A stretch of DNA of 64,000 bases from Pseudopedobacter saltans DSM 12145 (lineage in GTDB: Bacteria > Bacteroidota > Bacteroidia > Sphingobacteriales > Sphingobacteriaceae), in contig NC_015177.1 in the NCBI RefSeq assembly GCF_000190735.1, forward strand, positions 2,790,001 to 2,854,000, given 5' to 3'. A model generated the notes under the pieces. It was not told where the DNA came from. It saw only the letters and a program-made list of their open reading frames with translations, and searched no databases. Both the position numbers and the translations under genes were made by a program. Positions 46,701-53,502 of the stretch are shown here, piece by piece; the first letter of the stretch is position 1; the number at the start of each line of letters is the position of its first letter.

Positions 46701-47386
46701 TTGGAAATATCAGTAAACCCAGCACCTGTATTTACCTGCCATTGATAGGCCGTTGCACCAGTAGCTGAACTGGTAAAAGTGGTATTGCCACCATTACAGA
46801 TGGAACGATTAGGTGGATTCCCTGTAATCACAGGAGCTGTGCAAGGATCTGTATCATCCGGTCCCACAGTTAGGTCATCTAAATTTAACCCCGACAACCC
46901 TGAAAAAGTTAAAGTTACATCTGTTACACTGATATTTTTGTTTTGAAGAAATGTAGTAGTATTTGCGCCATAAACTTCATTTGACAAAGCGGATCCTGTA
47001 TAAGCAACCGTTAACCATGGAGCGGAATAACCAGATGAAGAGTTGGTATACTTTAACCATACGCCATAGAATTTGAATCGCAGTCCATCTTTTCTTTTAA
47101 TTGTAACAGGCATTGTTGAAGATGGGGCATAGCTAAGCGAAGTACTATTATTATTTCCTCCTGTTGACAAATATACCCAAGTATCATTACCCCCATTTGA
47201 GATTTGATAAACCACACCATCGATAGTAACTTCTGCTATCTGTTTCCATGACGGTACTCCTGGATAATCAATAAATGTTGGAACTGTAGAAAAACCATGT
47301 GTTGTTTGTGCATTTGTATCAAATACTTTGAGATTAAACAACAAAAGAAACGAAGTTAAAATTCGTAAAAATTTATTCATAATCAT
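40709..47386 (-). CDS. T9SS type-B secreted giant protein C with SprB repeats, 2225 aa
   Basis: Exported surface protein. Signal peptide to about residue 27 (TNAQ); an unrecognised N-terminal domain (~28-185); an Ig-like domain (~190-275); nine SprB repeats of about 77 residues (~275-965, motif KTDVSCNGGSNGTATVSPTG and SYSWAPSGG-like core); an FN3 domain (~970-1060); a Big_2-like domain; eight YDG repeats of 83 residues (~1136-1800); MBG domains; a PKD/Ig-like domain; and a gliding-type C-terminal sorting domain (~2138-2225, ITPNGDGVNDNWV). SprB repeats are named from the Flavobacterium gliding adhesin SprB, whose export needs SprF, a PorP relative. Adhesion or surface movement is therefore the best inference. 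Its PorP follows 119 bases downstream. Confidence 0.93.
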   Translation of the reverse strand: MIMNKFLRILTSFLLLFNLKVFDTNAQTTHGFSTVPTFIDYPGVPSWKQIAEVTIDGVVYQISNGGNDTWVYLSTGGNNNSTSLSYAPSSTMPVTIKRKDGLRFKFYGVWLKYTNSSSGYSAPWLTVAYTGSALSNEVYGANTTTFLQNKNISVTDVTLTFSGLSGLNLDDLTVGPDDTDPCTAPVITGNPPNRSICNGGNTTFTSSATGATAYQWQVNTGAGFTDISNGGVYSNATTNTLTITGATATMSGYQYRCKAMNGSSSCFSNSNNATLSISNMTASTAKNDVLCYGNATGSAAVSPTGGIGSYTYSWSPSGGTSSIATGLTAGTYTCTITDAINCQIQKSFTINQPASALDATITKTDVSCNGASNGTATVVPTGGTSGYTYSWAPSGGTAATASGLAVGTYTCTITDANNCQITRSITITQPTALNTTAGSKTDVSCNGGSNGTATVSPTGGTPGYTYSWAPRGGTAATATGLSVGTYTVTVTDANGCTGTKSFTITQPTALNTTAGSKTDVSCNGGSNGTATVSPTGGTPSYTYSWAPSGGTAATATGLSAGTYTVTVTDANGCTGTKTFTITQPTALNTTAGSKTDVSCNGGSNGTATVSPTGGTPGYTYSWAPRGGTAATATGLSAGTYTVTVTDANGCMGTKSFTITQPTALNTTAGSKTDVSCNGGSNGTATVSPTGGTPGYTYSWAPSGGTAATATGLSAGTYTVTVTDANGCTGTKTFTITQPTALNTTAGSKTDVSCNGASNGTATVSPTGGTPGYTYSWAPSGGTAATATGLSAGTYTVTVTDANGCIGTKSFTITQPTALNTTAGSKTDVSCNGGSNGSATVYPTGGTPGYTYSWAPSGGTAATATGLSAGTYTVTVTDANGCIGTKTFTITQPTALDATISKTDVSNNGGSNGTATVTPSGGTGLYTYSWSPLGGTGATATGLSEGNYTVTITDQNLCSITKTIFIDAPPAAPANLTVAAGHQQNELNWGANIENDLVGYKVYGGTTSNATVLLQTVIPPLTTYTHSGLDNGTTYYYRITAVDQADNESTYSTEVTAVPKASQIINFNAFTNKTYGDADFDAGATTTSGLTISYNSDNPAVATIVAGKIHIVGAGTANITASQAGNDFYKAAADEVQVLTVSKKALTVTATANNKIYDGNANAIVTLSDNRVTDDVLTLAHTMATFDNKNVGTNKAVSVSGISISGTDAGNYTFNTTTSTTAIITEKSLTITATATDKVYDGNANATVSLSDDRVNGDVLTLSNTTATFDNKNVGTNKAVSVSGISISGTDAGNYTFNSTASTTASITEKSLTISATATDKVYDGNTNATVSLGDNRVTGDILTLAHTTATFDNKNVGTNKAVSISGISISGADAGNYTFNSTASTTASITEKSLTISATATDKVYDGNTNATVSLGDNRVTGDILTLSNTTATFDNKNVGTNKAVSISGISISGADAANYTFNSTASTTASITEKSLTITATATDKVYDGNTNATVSLSDNRVTDDVLTLAHTNATFNNKNVGTNKAVSVSGISISGADAGNYTFNSTASATASITEKSLTITATATDKVYDGNTNATVSLSDNRVTGDVLTLAHTNAAFNNKNVGTNKAVSVSGISVTGADAINYTFNTTASATASITAKALTVTATANNKIYDGNTNATVSLSDNRVSGDVLTLAHTTATFNNKNIGNNKPVSISGISISGADAANYTFNTEASTTANITAKALTISATATDKVYDGNTNATVSLSDNRVTGDVLTLANTAATFDNKNVGANKAVSVSGISISGSDAVNYTFNNTAATTANVTPAKLSYVASPVTKVYGDANPLLTGTVTGFVTGDTQANATTGTLSFSTAASNASGIGSYAITGSGLSAQNYTLEQAAGNAAALTVTARPVTIKADAKAKIYGDNDPALTYQITTGNLVNGDTFTGALQRDNGQNAGSYAIKQGTVALSNNYNLSYQPANLVINKALLTVAANNSSRCYGTNNPAFSVSYSGFKYSDNENSLTSRPTVSTMANTGSVAGNYELVPSGGVSANYDFSYVKGTLTVNPLPINTIVSDKGTSISKGETAVLTVSSNNGTSYSWTTANGIISGQNSAVLTVRPMETTTYTVLVRNANGCESISTITLEVKEDYIAVEAENFITPNGDGVNDNWVIKNIDAYPNHTLTIVDRSGKIIYKVRNYQNEWNGTLNGLPLAPGTYFYTIHFDDNQPQRKMTRGFITIVSNK
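41061..42445. repeat. Direct repeat, copy in protein C (partner 19007-20391)
   Basis: Second copy of the apparently identical 1385-base block, same orientation. Divergence starts abruptly on both sides (TTGGCTGT then different bases at one end; GTATAGGTAG at the other), which fits recent gene conversion or duplication. Confidence 0.85.
41986..43978. repeat. Tandem YDG-coding repeats, period 249 bp, eight units
   Basis: Eight in-frame 83-codon units in protein C. The inner units are close to identical in DNA, with sites such as GATGCTGATACCGCTTA recurring every 249 bases. The two units nearest the C-terminus belong to the block shared with protein B. Confidence 0.85.
44480..46560. repeat. Tandem SprB-coding repeats, period about 234 bp, nine units
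   Basis: Nine in-frame units of 77-78 codons in protein C. The central six are highly similar, for example TTACAGCTTACATCTGTCTT recurring about every 234 bases; the outermost units are diverged. Copy number is probably variable between strains (inference). Confidence 0.85.
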
Positions 47387-47633
47387 ACTGTTTAGCTATG
47401 CCGGGATAAAGAGGATTTCTTTCTCCAAGCATAGTATATTGAAAGTTTAGTGATGCTAAAGTGATTATAAAACAAAACTTAACGGTTTACTTTTCTCAAA
47501 AAAAACTTCAGTTTTTGAATAGTTAGAGAAAATAAAACGTCAAACCGGCTTCTCCTATCGAGATTTAAGAGCCTTGTTTGAATATTGTCAAGCTTTAACA
47601 AATATTAATGGGCGTGTGAAAAATTTGAAGTCT

Positions 47634-48797
47634 TCAGGAATTTTTGATAAAATACTGTTTAGGCATTACACCAGTCTCTTTTTTAAAGGCCTTGTAAAAT
47701 GTGGCTAAACTTTTAAAACCAGCCTCGTTCGCCATGGCTTCAATTGTTTTATAACTTTTGTGATCCGGGTACGTCGCAATAAAAAACAAAACCCTATGTG
47801 TATTTATCCAATCCCGAAAACTTTTGCCTGTCTCATTATTTACCAGAGATGAACATTGATGTACAGAAATACCTATTTCACTGGCCAGATCAATAATCTG
47901 CATATTAGGATTTAGAAAAAGCTGTTTGGTTCTCATAAGCTTTTCCAGGTCATAACCATTTACCGCCTGTTGATTTCCGATAGTTTTCTTATGAGTATCC
48001 TGTACGATAGTGCCAGTGCCTTTTTCTTTTTTAGTACCAGGTACTACATGATCACCTATTTTTACATTGACCAATAAATAATTATATAATAAACCGGGTT
48101 TATGTAGAATATACAAGACGATCATAACAAGTCCAACGCAGTTTACCATGATAAACCAGGGGTAGTCCTTTGCACTTTGTGGTATCCATATAGGTAATAA
48201 ACTTATCATGCGGAAAACTGTTGCCAGACAAAGAATAAAGCTTATCCAGATTTTATGTGTGCTCCAGTTTTTCTGCTTAAATAATGGAGACTTCACAAAC
48301 GCCGCCCATGAAGCTATAAGATAACCCAGCAGGAGTATTATTTTAAAATAAACTAAAAAGACAGCTGGGAGCAATCCTGTTCGTTGTAAAACAAAAACCT
48401 GAGTATTTCTTTCTATATCATAAGCCACTGCTTCCCAATTAATATTTGGACTTATTTCCCATGGAATAAAATGAATTATTGCGATCAAAAAAGGAATAAA
48501 ATGCAGCCAAATTCCTTTCCTCTTCTTATCATTACCCAGTAATTTCGTAATATATAAATATAGGACGGCTGGCGTTAAATAATACAAAGGATAAAAGAGT
48601 CTGAACAATATAGAAAAAGCTTCTAAATACCCACCACGTACCGAAAGATAAATCATCATCTGACCAATTCTGGCAAAAATGATAATTGCTAAAAGCCGGC
48701 CCAAAGCTTGATGTTGTTTCCTGGTGAAGATTAGGTTAAGCGCAAAAACAAAGAACAAAAAACATATCCCGGAAAGAACTAAATTGTAAACATTCAT
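47634..48797 (-). CDS. AraC-family regulator with N-terminal membrane domain
   Basis: A 387-residue protein. The N-terminal ~235 residues contain six to seven hydrophobic helices (LVLSGICFLFFVFALNLIF, LLAIIIFARIGQMMIYL, and later VVRF-poor segments such as WFIMVNCVGLVMIVLYIL). After a basic linker comes an AraC/XylS DNA-binding domain (~285-387, IIDLASEIGISVHQCSSLVN, MANEAGFKSLATFYKAFKKE). This architecture, a membrane sensor directly attached to an AraC domain, is common in Bacteroidota. It lies downstream of the start of protein C but in the same direction, separated by ~250 bases, so it could regulate module 3; no site is known. Effector unknown. Confidence 0.9.
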   Translation of the reverse strand: MNVYNLVLSGICFLFFVFALNLIFTRKQHQALGRLLAIIIFARIGQMMIYLSVRGGYLEAFSILFRLFYPLYYLTPAVLYLYITKLLGNDKKRKGIWLHFIPFLIAIIHFIPWEISPNINWEAVAYDIERNTQVFVLQRTGLLPAVFLVYFKIILLLGYLIASWAAFVKSPLFKQKNWSTHKIWISFILCLATVFRMISLLPIWIPQSAKDYPWFIMVNCVGLVMIVLYILHKPGLLYNYLLVNVKIGDHVVPGTKKEKGTGTIVQDTHKKTIGNQQAVNGYDLEKLMRTKQLFLNPNMQIIDLASEIGISVHQCSSLVNNETGKSFRDWINTHRVLFFIATYPDHKSYKTIEAMANEAGFKSLATFYKAFKKETGVMPKQYFIKNS

Positions 48798-48980
48798 ATA
48801 ATAAATAGGCGGCGCATCTATGTTTGAGTGGCAAATATCTAAAATCTTCCGATAAATTAGACAAAAGAATTCTTCTTTGACTTATTTTTTATCATCCATA
48901 CAGCCTGTATTGAAATCAATAGTCTGCGGATCGGAACTGGTTAGTGATTAACTGTACGAAATAAAAAGTAAAAGAAACAA

Positions 48981-49135
48981 AGCTAAAAGAACAAGAACAA
49001 AGACTTATCTTATGTTCTCATTCCTTTGAAAGGCCATAAACTCAAACTTCGGTCTTCCGACTTCAAACTTTATCAACTAATGACTTAATGAAACTGTTGT
49101 ATAGAACAAAGAGAAAAGAACAAGGAACAAATGTC
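48981..49135. repeat. Degenerate dispersed repeat, second locus
   Basis: GCTAAAAGAACAAGAACAAAGACTTAT followed later by AAACTTCGGTCTTCCGACTT, and then a TCAACTAATG...AGAACAAGGAACAAA unit, resemble 39591-39712. The end of this repeat forms the first codons of the truncated oxidoreductase frame. Confidence 0.55.
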
Positions 49136-49561
49136 TTGAGACGGGATATTGATGAGTTAATTATTGGAGATGTTTTCGGGCATATCACATACAAAGGCGA
49201 TGGCATTTTTATCGCCGGCGGTGCGGGTATTACTCCTTTCATTGCCATTTTTAAGCAGCTTGAAAAGCGGGATGGCATTGCACACAGCAAATTGATCTTT
49301 GCTAATAAAACTAAAGCAGATATTATTCTTGAAGACAGTTTTAGCAAATTGTTAGGCAGCAGATTTGTTAACGTACTTTCTAACGAGCAGTTGCCAAACT
49401 ACGAATACGGCTATATCTCTGCTGAACTGATAAAAAAACACATAAACGACCACACCTTATATTTTTATCTCTGTGGTCCCGACCCAATGATGCAGGCGAT
49501 AGAACGGCATTTATCTTCACTGGGTATAGAAGATACTTTTATTGTTAAAGAAGGCTTTTAA
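49088..49561 (+). pseudogene. Truncated FNR-type flavodoxin/ferredoxin reductase fragment
   Basis: The frame gives 157 residues, of which only those from about residue 19 (DELIIGDVFGHITYKGDGIF) look real. They form the NAD(P)-binding half of a ferredoxin-NADP-reductase-type oxidoreductase: IAGGAGITPFIAIFKQL, the middle strand AHSKLIFANKT, and YLCGPDPMMQAIERHL. The FAD-binding N-terminal half, including the RxYS-type region usual in the family, is missing. The first ~16 codons come from a dispersed repeat. This points to a 5'-truncated remnant, not a functional enzyme. A strong hairpin follows at 49566-49597. A short protein of unknown use remains possible. Confidence 0.75.
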
Positions 49562-49565
49562 GTAC

Positions 49566-49597
49566 GAAGCTGTTTTCAAAATATTGAAAACAGCTTC
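49566..49597 (+). terminator. Terminator after the oxidoreductase remnant
   Basis: Arms GAAGCTGTTTTCAA and TTGAAAACAGCTTC are exact complements (49566-49579, 49584-49597), followed by ATATCTTTTATATT. It could also act on serS read-through from the other side. Confidence 0.8.
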
Positions 49598-49681
49598 ATA
49601 TCTTTTATATTCATTTCAACTTAACCTCGATTTTGAGTAATTAAGATTGGCTTCCAGACTTTAATTTTTTTGTAACACCAG

Positions 49682-50953
49682 CTACCTGATCATATCAAAA
49701 CCAGTATAAGGAATCAATACCTCAGGTATTTTAATCCCATCTTCTGTTTGGTAATTCTCCAGAATAGAAGCGACAATTCTAGGTAATGCTAATGCACTTC
49801 CGTTTAATGTATGTGCCAGTTGTGGTTTGCCTTCACTAGCTTTGAAACGTAATTTCAAGCGATTAGATTGATAAGTTTCGAAATTAGATACAGAAGAGAC
49901 TTCTAACCAACGCTGTTGAGCAGCACTCCATACTTCCATATCATAAGTTAGGGCAGAAGTGAATCCCATATCGCCACCGCACAATCTTAGCACTCTGTAA
50001 TGCAAGCCTAGCTTTTGCAACAAACCTTGCACATGTAAGCTCATTTGCTCCAACACCTCATAGGATTGAGACGGATGTACCACCTGCACAATCTCTACCT
50101 TATCGAATTGATGCAAACGGTTTAAGCCTCTTACGTGTGCCCCATAAGAACCTGCTTCTCTTCTGAAACATGGTGTATAACCACAGTTTTTAACAGGCAA
50201 TTGATCTTCTTTTAAAATAACATCTCTATAAAGATTGGTAATTGGAACTTCTGCCGTGGGAATAAGATAAAGATTATCCAAACCTACAAAATACATTTGC
50301 CCTTCTTTATCCGGCAATTGTCCGGTTCCAAAACCAGAAGCTTCGTTTACCAAATGAGGCAACATCATTTCTTCGTAACCTGCCTTATCGGCCTCTGCCA
50401 GGAAAAAATTAATTAATGCGCGCTGTAATTTTGCACCTTTTCCTTTGTATACCGGGAAACCTGCTCCGGTAATTTTAGTTCCTAACTCAAAGTCTATTAA
50501 ATCATATTTAGCTGCCAGGTCCCAATGAGCCTGTGCATTTTCAGGTAAGTTTGGAGCTTCTCCATAAGTCAGCACAATTTCATTATCCTCTGCAGAAATA
50601 CCTTTAGGCACAGATGCATGCGGAAGATTAGGTAATTGTACAATCTTATTGTATAATTCCTGCTCCAAAGCAGCCAGCTCGTCATTCAATTTTTTAATAT
50701 CTTCCTTAGTAGCACTGGTCTTTGCTTTTATTGCTTCAGCTTCTTCTCTTTGACCAGCCTTCATCAACTCACCAATCTTTTTGGCCGCTGCGTTAGCTTC
50801 TGCCTGCAATGCATCTCCCTGCGATTGAGTCGAACGTCTTTTCTCATCTATAGCAATGATTTCATCAACCAATTCAGGCTGACCAAAATTTCTTACACTT
50901 AAACGTTCAAGCACATGTGCTCTATTCTCGCGGATATAACTAACTTGCAGCAT
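49682..50953 (-). CDS. serS: Seryl-tRNA synthetase
   Basis: A 423-residue class II enzyme that charges tRNA-Ser (and tRNA-Sec where present). The N-terminal arm is a long coiled coil (~28-105). The catalytic core shows LYLIPTAEVPITNLY, motif 2 FRREAGSYG near residue 265, VSSVSNFETYQSNR, and motif 3 NGSALALPRIVASILENYQ near residue 385. Length is normal for the family. A -7 element TATTTTTG lies at plus 50969-50976, 16 bases before the start, supporting it. Monocistronic and divergent from rsmI. Confidence 0.97.
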   Translation of the reverse strand: MLQVSYIRENRAHVLERLSVRNFGQPELVDEIIAIDEKRRSTQSQGDALQAEANAAAKKIGELMKAGQREEAEAIKAKTSATKEDIKKLNDELAALEQELYNKIVQLPNLPHASVPKGISAEDNEIVLTYGEAPNLPENAQAHWDLAAKYDLIDFELGTKITGAGFPVYKGKGAKLQRALINFFLAEADKAGYEEMMLPHLVNEASGFGTGQLPDKEGQMYFVGLDNLYLIPTAEVPITNLYRDVILKEDQLPVKNCGYTPCFRREAGSYGAHVRGLNRLHQFDKVEIVQVVHPSQSYEVLEQMSLHVQGLLQKLGLHYRVLRLCGGDMGFTSALTYDMEVWSAAQQRWLEVSSVSNFETYQSNRLKLRFKASEGKPQLAHTLNGSALALPRIVASILENYQTEDGIKIPEVLIPYTGFDMIR

Positions 50954-50968
50954 ATTTTATTTTTTTGA

Positions 50969-50976
50969 CAAAAATA
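50969..50976 (-). promoter_or_regulatory. -7 element of serS
   Basis: Minus strand TATTTTTG, perfect to TAnnTTTG, gives a short leader of about 11 nt. No clear -33 element is present at 19 bases. Confidence 0.45.
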
Positions 50977-51074
50977 GGATTAAAATTTGTTTTTCGATAT
51001 TCGTCTTTCGATGTTCGTTGTTTGTTGTTCGATGAACGACAGACGATAAACGAGAGACGAACAACGACAGTAAT

Positions 51075-51746
51075 ATGAAAGGGAAACTATATCTTGTACC
51101 TACACCTATTGGTAATTTAGATGATATGACTTTTAGAGCAGTAAAAGTGCTAAAGGAGGCTGATATTATTTTGGCAGAAGATACCAGAAACTCTGCTCCT
51201 ATGCTGAAACATTTCGGGATAGATAAAAAGCTTTTTTCGCATCATCAACATAATGAGCATAAAGCGGTTAATGAAATCATCAGATTCCTGAATGAGGGAA
51301 AAAACATTGCTCTTATCTCCGATGCAGGTACGCCTGCGATATCAGATCCGGGATATCTGCTGAGTCGCGAAGCTATAAAAAACGATATTGAGATTGAATG
51401 TTTGCCGGGCGCAACAGCTTTTGTACCAGCTCTGGTTAACTCTGGTTTACCAAATGATCGTTTTGTGTTCGAAGGTTTTCTTCCTGTAAAAAAAGGCAGA
51501 CAAACCAGATTGAAAGAACTGGCTTTGGAAAAAAGAACCATGATTATCTACGAATCTCCACACAGACTTCTTAAATCTTTAGAAGAATTTATGGAATACT
51601 TTGGAGCCGACAGGCAGGCTTCTGTTTCCAGGGAGTTAACCAAAATGTATGAAGAGACGGTAAGAGGAAGCTTATCTGAAATTAAACAGCATTTTGCTGA
51701 AGGAACTATAAAAGGCGAGTTTGTAATTTGTATAAGCGGAAGTTGA
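51075..51746 (+). CDS. rsmI: 16S rRNA (cytidine(1402)-2'-O)-methyltransferase
   Basis: A 223-residue tetrapyrrole-methylase-fold protein. It has LYLVPTPIGNLDDMTFRA at the N-terminus, AEDTRNS, the GTPAISDPG motif near residue 85, and FEGFLPVKKGRQTRL and TMIIYESPHRL. It methylates the 2'-O of C1402 in 16S rRNA using SAM. It is shorter than the E. coli protein because the C-terminal extension is absent, which is usual in Bacteroidota. The region upstream is filled with TTCGTTG-type repeats that can fold, so the promoter is unclear. Confidence 0.95.
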   Translation: MKGKLYLVPTPIGNLDDMTFRAVKVLKEADIILAEDTRNSAPMLKHFGIDKKLFSHHQHNEHKAVNEIIRFLNEGKNIALISDAGTPAISDPGYLLSREAIKNDIEIECLPGATAFVPALVNSGLPNDRFVFEGFLPVKKGRQTRLKELALEKRTMIIYESPHRLLKSLEEFMEYFGADRQASVSRELTKMYEETVRGSLSEIKQHFAEGTIKGEFVICISGS

Positions 51747-51874
51747 GATTGGGTTTGAGATATGAGACGTGAGAAACAAAGTGGTTACTATTTTTCCGAG
51801 CTTCCCGATAATTTGAAAACCGGGCTTACTATCTTAACTAATGACCAGCCACTGACAACTAAATATAAAAATCC

Positions 51875-51905
51875 TTTGCTATTCAATGCGATTATCTTAG
51901 TTTTG
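51875..51905 (+). promoter_or_regulatory. sucD promoter, consensus Bacteroidota type
   Basis: TTTG at 51875-51878, exactly 19 bases, then TAGTTTTG at 51898-51905. Both elements match the consensus. The expected start of transcription (about 51910) is just upstream of the ATG at 51924, which argues against the longer frame starting at 51762. Confidence 0.8.
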
Positions 51906-51923
51906 CCATACAAAAATTTAGTA

Positions 51924-52796
51924 ATGAGTGTACTTGTAAATAAAGATTCTAAAGTTATTGTTCAGGGTTTTACCGGTAATGAAGGTACTTACCATGCTAC
52001 GCAGATGATTGAGTACGGAACCCAAGTTGTTGGTGGTGTAACTCCTGGAAAAGGTGGTCAAAAACATCTTGACAGGCCGGTTTTCAATACAGTAAAAGAT
52101 GCTGTAGACCAAACTGGTGCTGATGTTTCCATTATTTTCGTACCTCCGGCATTTGCAGCGGATGCTATTATGGAAGCTGCAGAAGCAGGTATTAAAGTTA
52201 TTGTTTGTATTACTGAAGGTATCCCTACAAAAGATATGATTCAGGTTAAAGAATACATCAGTGATAAAGATTGCCGTCTAATTGGCCCTAACTGTCCTGG
52301 TATTATTACAGCTGACGAGGCTAAAATTGGTATTATGCCGGGGTTTATCTTCAAAAAAGGTAATATTGGCGTAGTTTCTAAATCTGGAACCTTAACTTAC
52401 GAAGCGGTTGATCAAGTAGTAAAAGCTGGTTTGGGTATTACTACAGCTATTGGTATTGGCGGTGACCCTATTATTGGCACACCTACTAAAGAAGCTGTTG
52501 AATTATTAATGAATGATCCTGAAACTCACGGAATCATTATGATTGGTGAGATTGGCGGTGGAATGGAAGCTGAAGCTGCCCGTTGGATTAAAGAACACGG
52601 CACAAAACCTGTTGTTGGTTTTATTGCTGGACAGACAGCGCCTCCAGGACGCAGAATGGGTCATGCTGGTGCTATTGTTGGCGGTGCGGATGATACTGCT
52701 GCTGCTAAAATGAAAATCATGAGAGAATGTGGTATTACAGTAGTAGAAAGTCCTGCAGAAATTGGTGCTGCAATGGCTAAATTGTTAGCTAAGTAA
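51924..52796 (+). CDS. sucD: Succinate--CoA ligase, ADP-forming, alpha subunit
   Basis: A 290-residue TCA-cycle enzyme subunit that forms succinate and ATP/GTP from succinyl-CoA with the beta subunit SucC. The CoA-binding N-terminal domain starts [20 protein letters not shown] (residues 2-21) and the catalytic histidine lies in [15 protein letters not shown] near residue 240. An open frame extends upstream to 51762, but those 54 codons are unlike the family and overlie the promoter, so the start is set at 51924. Here sucC is not adjacent, which is common in Bacteroidota. A terminator follows. Confidence 0.96.
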   Translation: MSVLVNKDSKVIVQGFTGNEGTYHATQMIEYGTQVVGGVTPGKGGQKHLDRPVFNTVKDAVDQTGADVSIIFVPPAFAADAIMEAAEAGIKVIVCITEGIPTKDMIQVKEYISDKDCRLIGPNCPGIITADEAKIGIMPGFIFKKGNIGVVSKSGTLTYEAVDQVVKAGLGITTAIGIGGDPIIGTPTKEAVELLMNDPETHGIIMIGEIGGGMEAEAARWIKEHGTKPVVGFIAGQTAPPGRRMGHAGAIVGGADDTAAAKMKIMRECGITVVESPAEIGAAMAKLLAK

Positions 52797-52818
52797 TCCA
52801 TCCTAAAATATTTAATGG

Positions 52819-52850
52819 AAAGCCGGGAATATGTACTCTCGGCTTTTTTA
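52819..52850 (+). terminator. sucD terminator
   Basis: AAAGCCGGGA pairs with TCTCGGCTTT around an eight-base loop, one mismatch, followed by TTTTATTT. Confidence 0.85.
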
Positions 52851-53009
52851 TTTGATTTCATTTGAAATCCCCTCATCTTCCCTGCGGGTACCTCCTCCCC
52901 AAGGAGAAGGAAAAACAATAACACCCCATTTAAAACACTCATAAACAAACTCTTAAACATTACCCCGAAATGCTAGTAAATCAAAATCATATTTCAATCT
53001 TTTATACGT

Positions 53010-53017
53010 TAAATTTG
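53010..53017 (+). promoter_or_regulatory. -7 element of the lipoprotein msrB
   Basis: TAAATTTG matches TAnnTTTG. It lies 16 bases before the ATG at 53034. The -33 element is weak. Confidence 0.45.
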
Positions 53018-53033
53018 TTTTATTGATTTAATC

Positions 53034-53498
53034 ATGAAAACAGCTTTGTTATTATTCCATTTCTTTCTAATTGCTATAAGCATAAGTGCTTGTGCACAGG
53101 AGAAAAAAAATCAGACATCGCCCTCTTCCTCAACTTACAACAAATTAACTGAGGAAGAAGAACGGGTAATTGTATATAAAGGTACCGAAGCTCCTTATTC
53201 GGGTGCATTACTTAACAATAAGCAGAAAGGGACCTATATCTGTAAGAGATGTAATGCTCCATTGTACAGGTCTGAAACCAAATTCGAGTCTGAATGTGGC
53301 TGGCCAAGTTTCGATGATGAAATTAAAGGCGCTGTAATGAAAATAAGAGATGCAGATGGTCGCAGAATAGAAATTATATGTGCTAAATGTAAAGGCCATT
53401 TAGGTCATGTCTTTTACGGTGAAGGTTTTACAGCGAAAAATACCCGACATTGCGTTAATTCGGTATCTATGACCTTTATTCCCGATAAAGTAAAATAG
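53034..53498 (+). CDS. msrB: Peptide-methionine (R)-S-oxide reductase, exported lipoprotein form
   Basis: A 154-residue protein that reduces methionine-R-sulfoxide in damaged proteins. The N-terminus is a signal peptide with a lipobox-like ISISAC, cysteine 20, so this copy probably works in the envelope. The MsrB core follows (~36-150): zinc-binding CKRC and CAKC pairs, [17 protein letters not shown], and the catalytic cysteine in [12 protein letters not shown] second copy without signal peptide is 1.35 kb downstream (54848-55210). Convergent with the pfkB-type gene, only four bases apart. Confidence 0.94.
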   Translation: MKTALLLFHFFLIAISISACAQEKKNQTSPSSSTYNKLTEEEERVIVYKGTEAPYSGALLNNKQKGTYICKRCNAPLYRSETKFESECGWPSFDDEIKGAVMKIRDADGRRIEIICAKCKGHLGHVFYGEGFTAKNTRHCVNSVSMTFIPDKVK

Positions 53499-53502
53499 AC
53501 TA

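Noticed and set aside
52862-52922. CCCTCATCTTCCCTGCGGG stretch after sucD as a regulatory element
   Set aside because: It looks like a degenerate intergenic repeat; no dyad, promoter or partner site was found.
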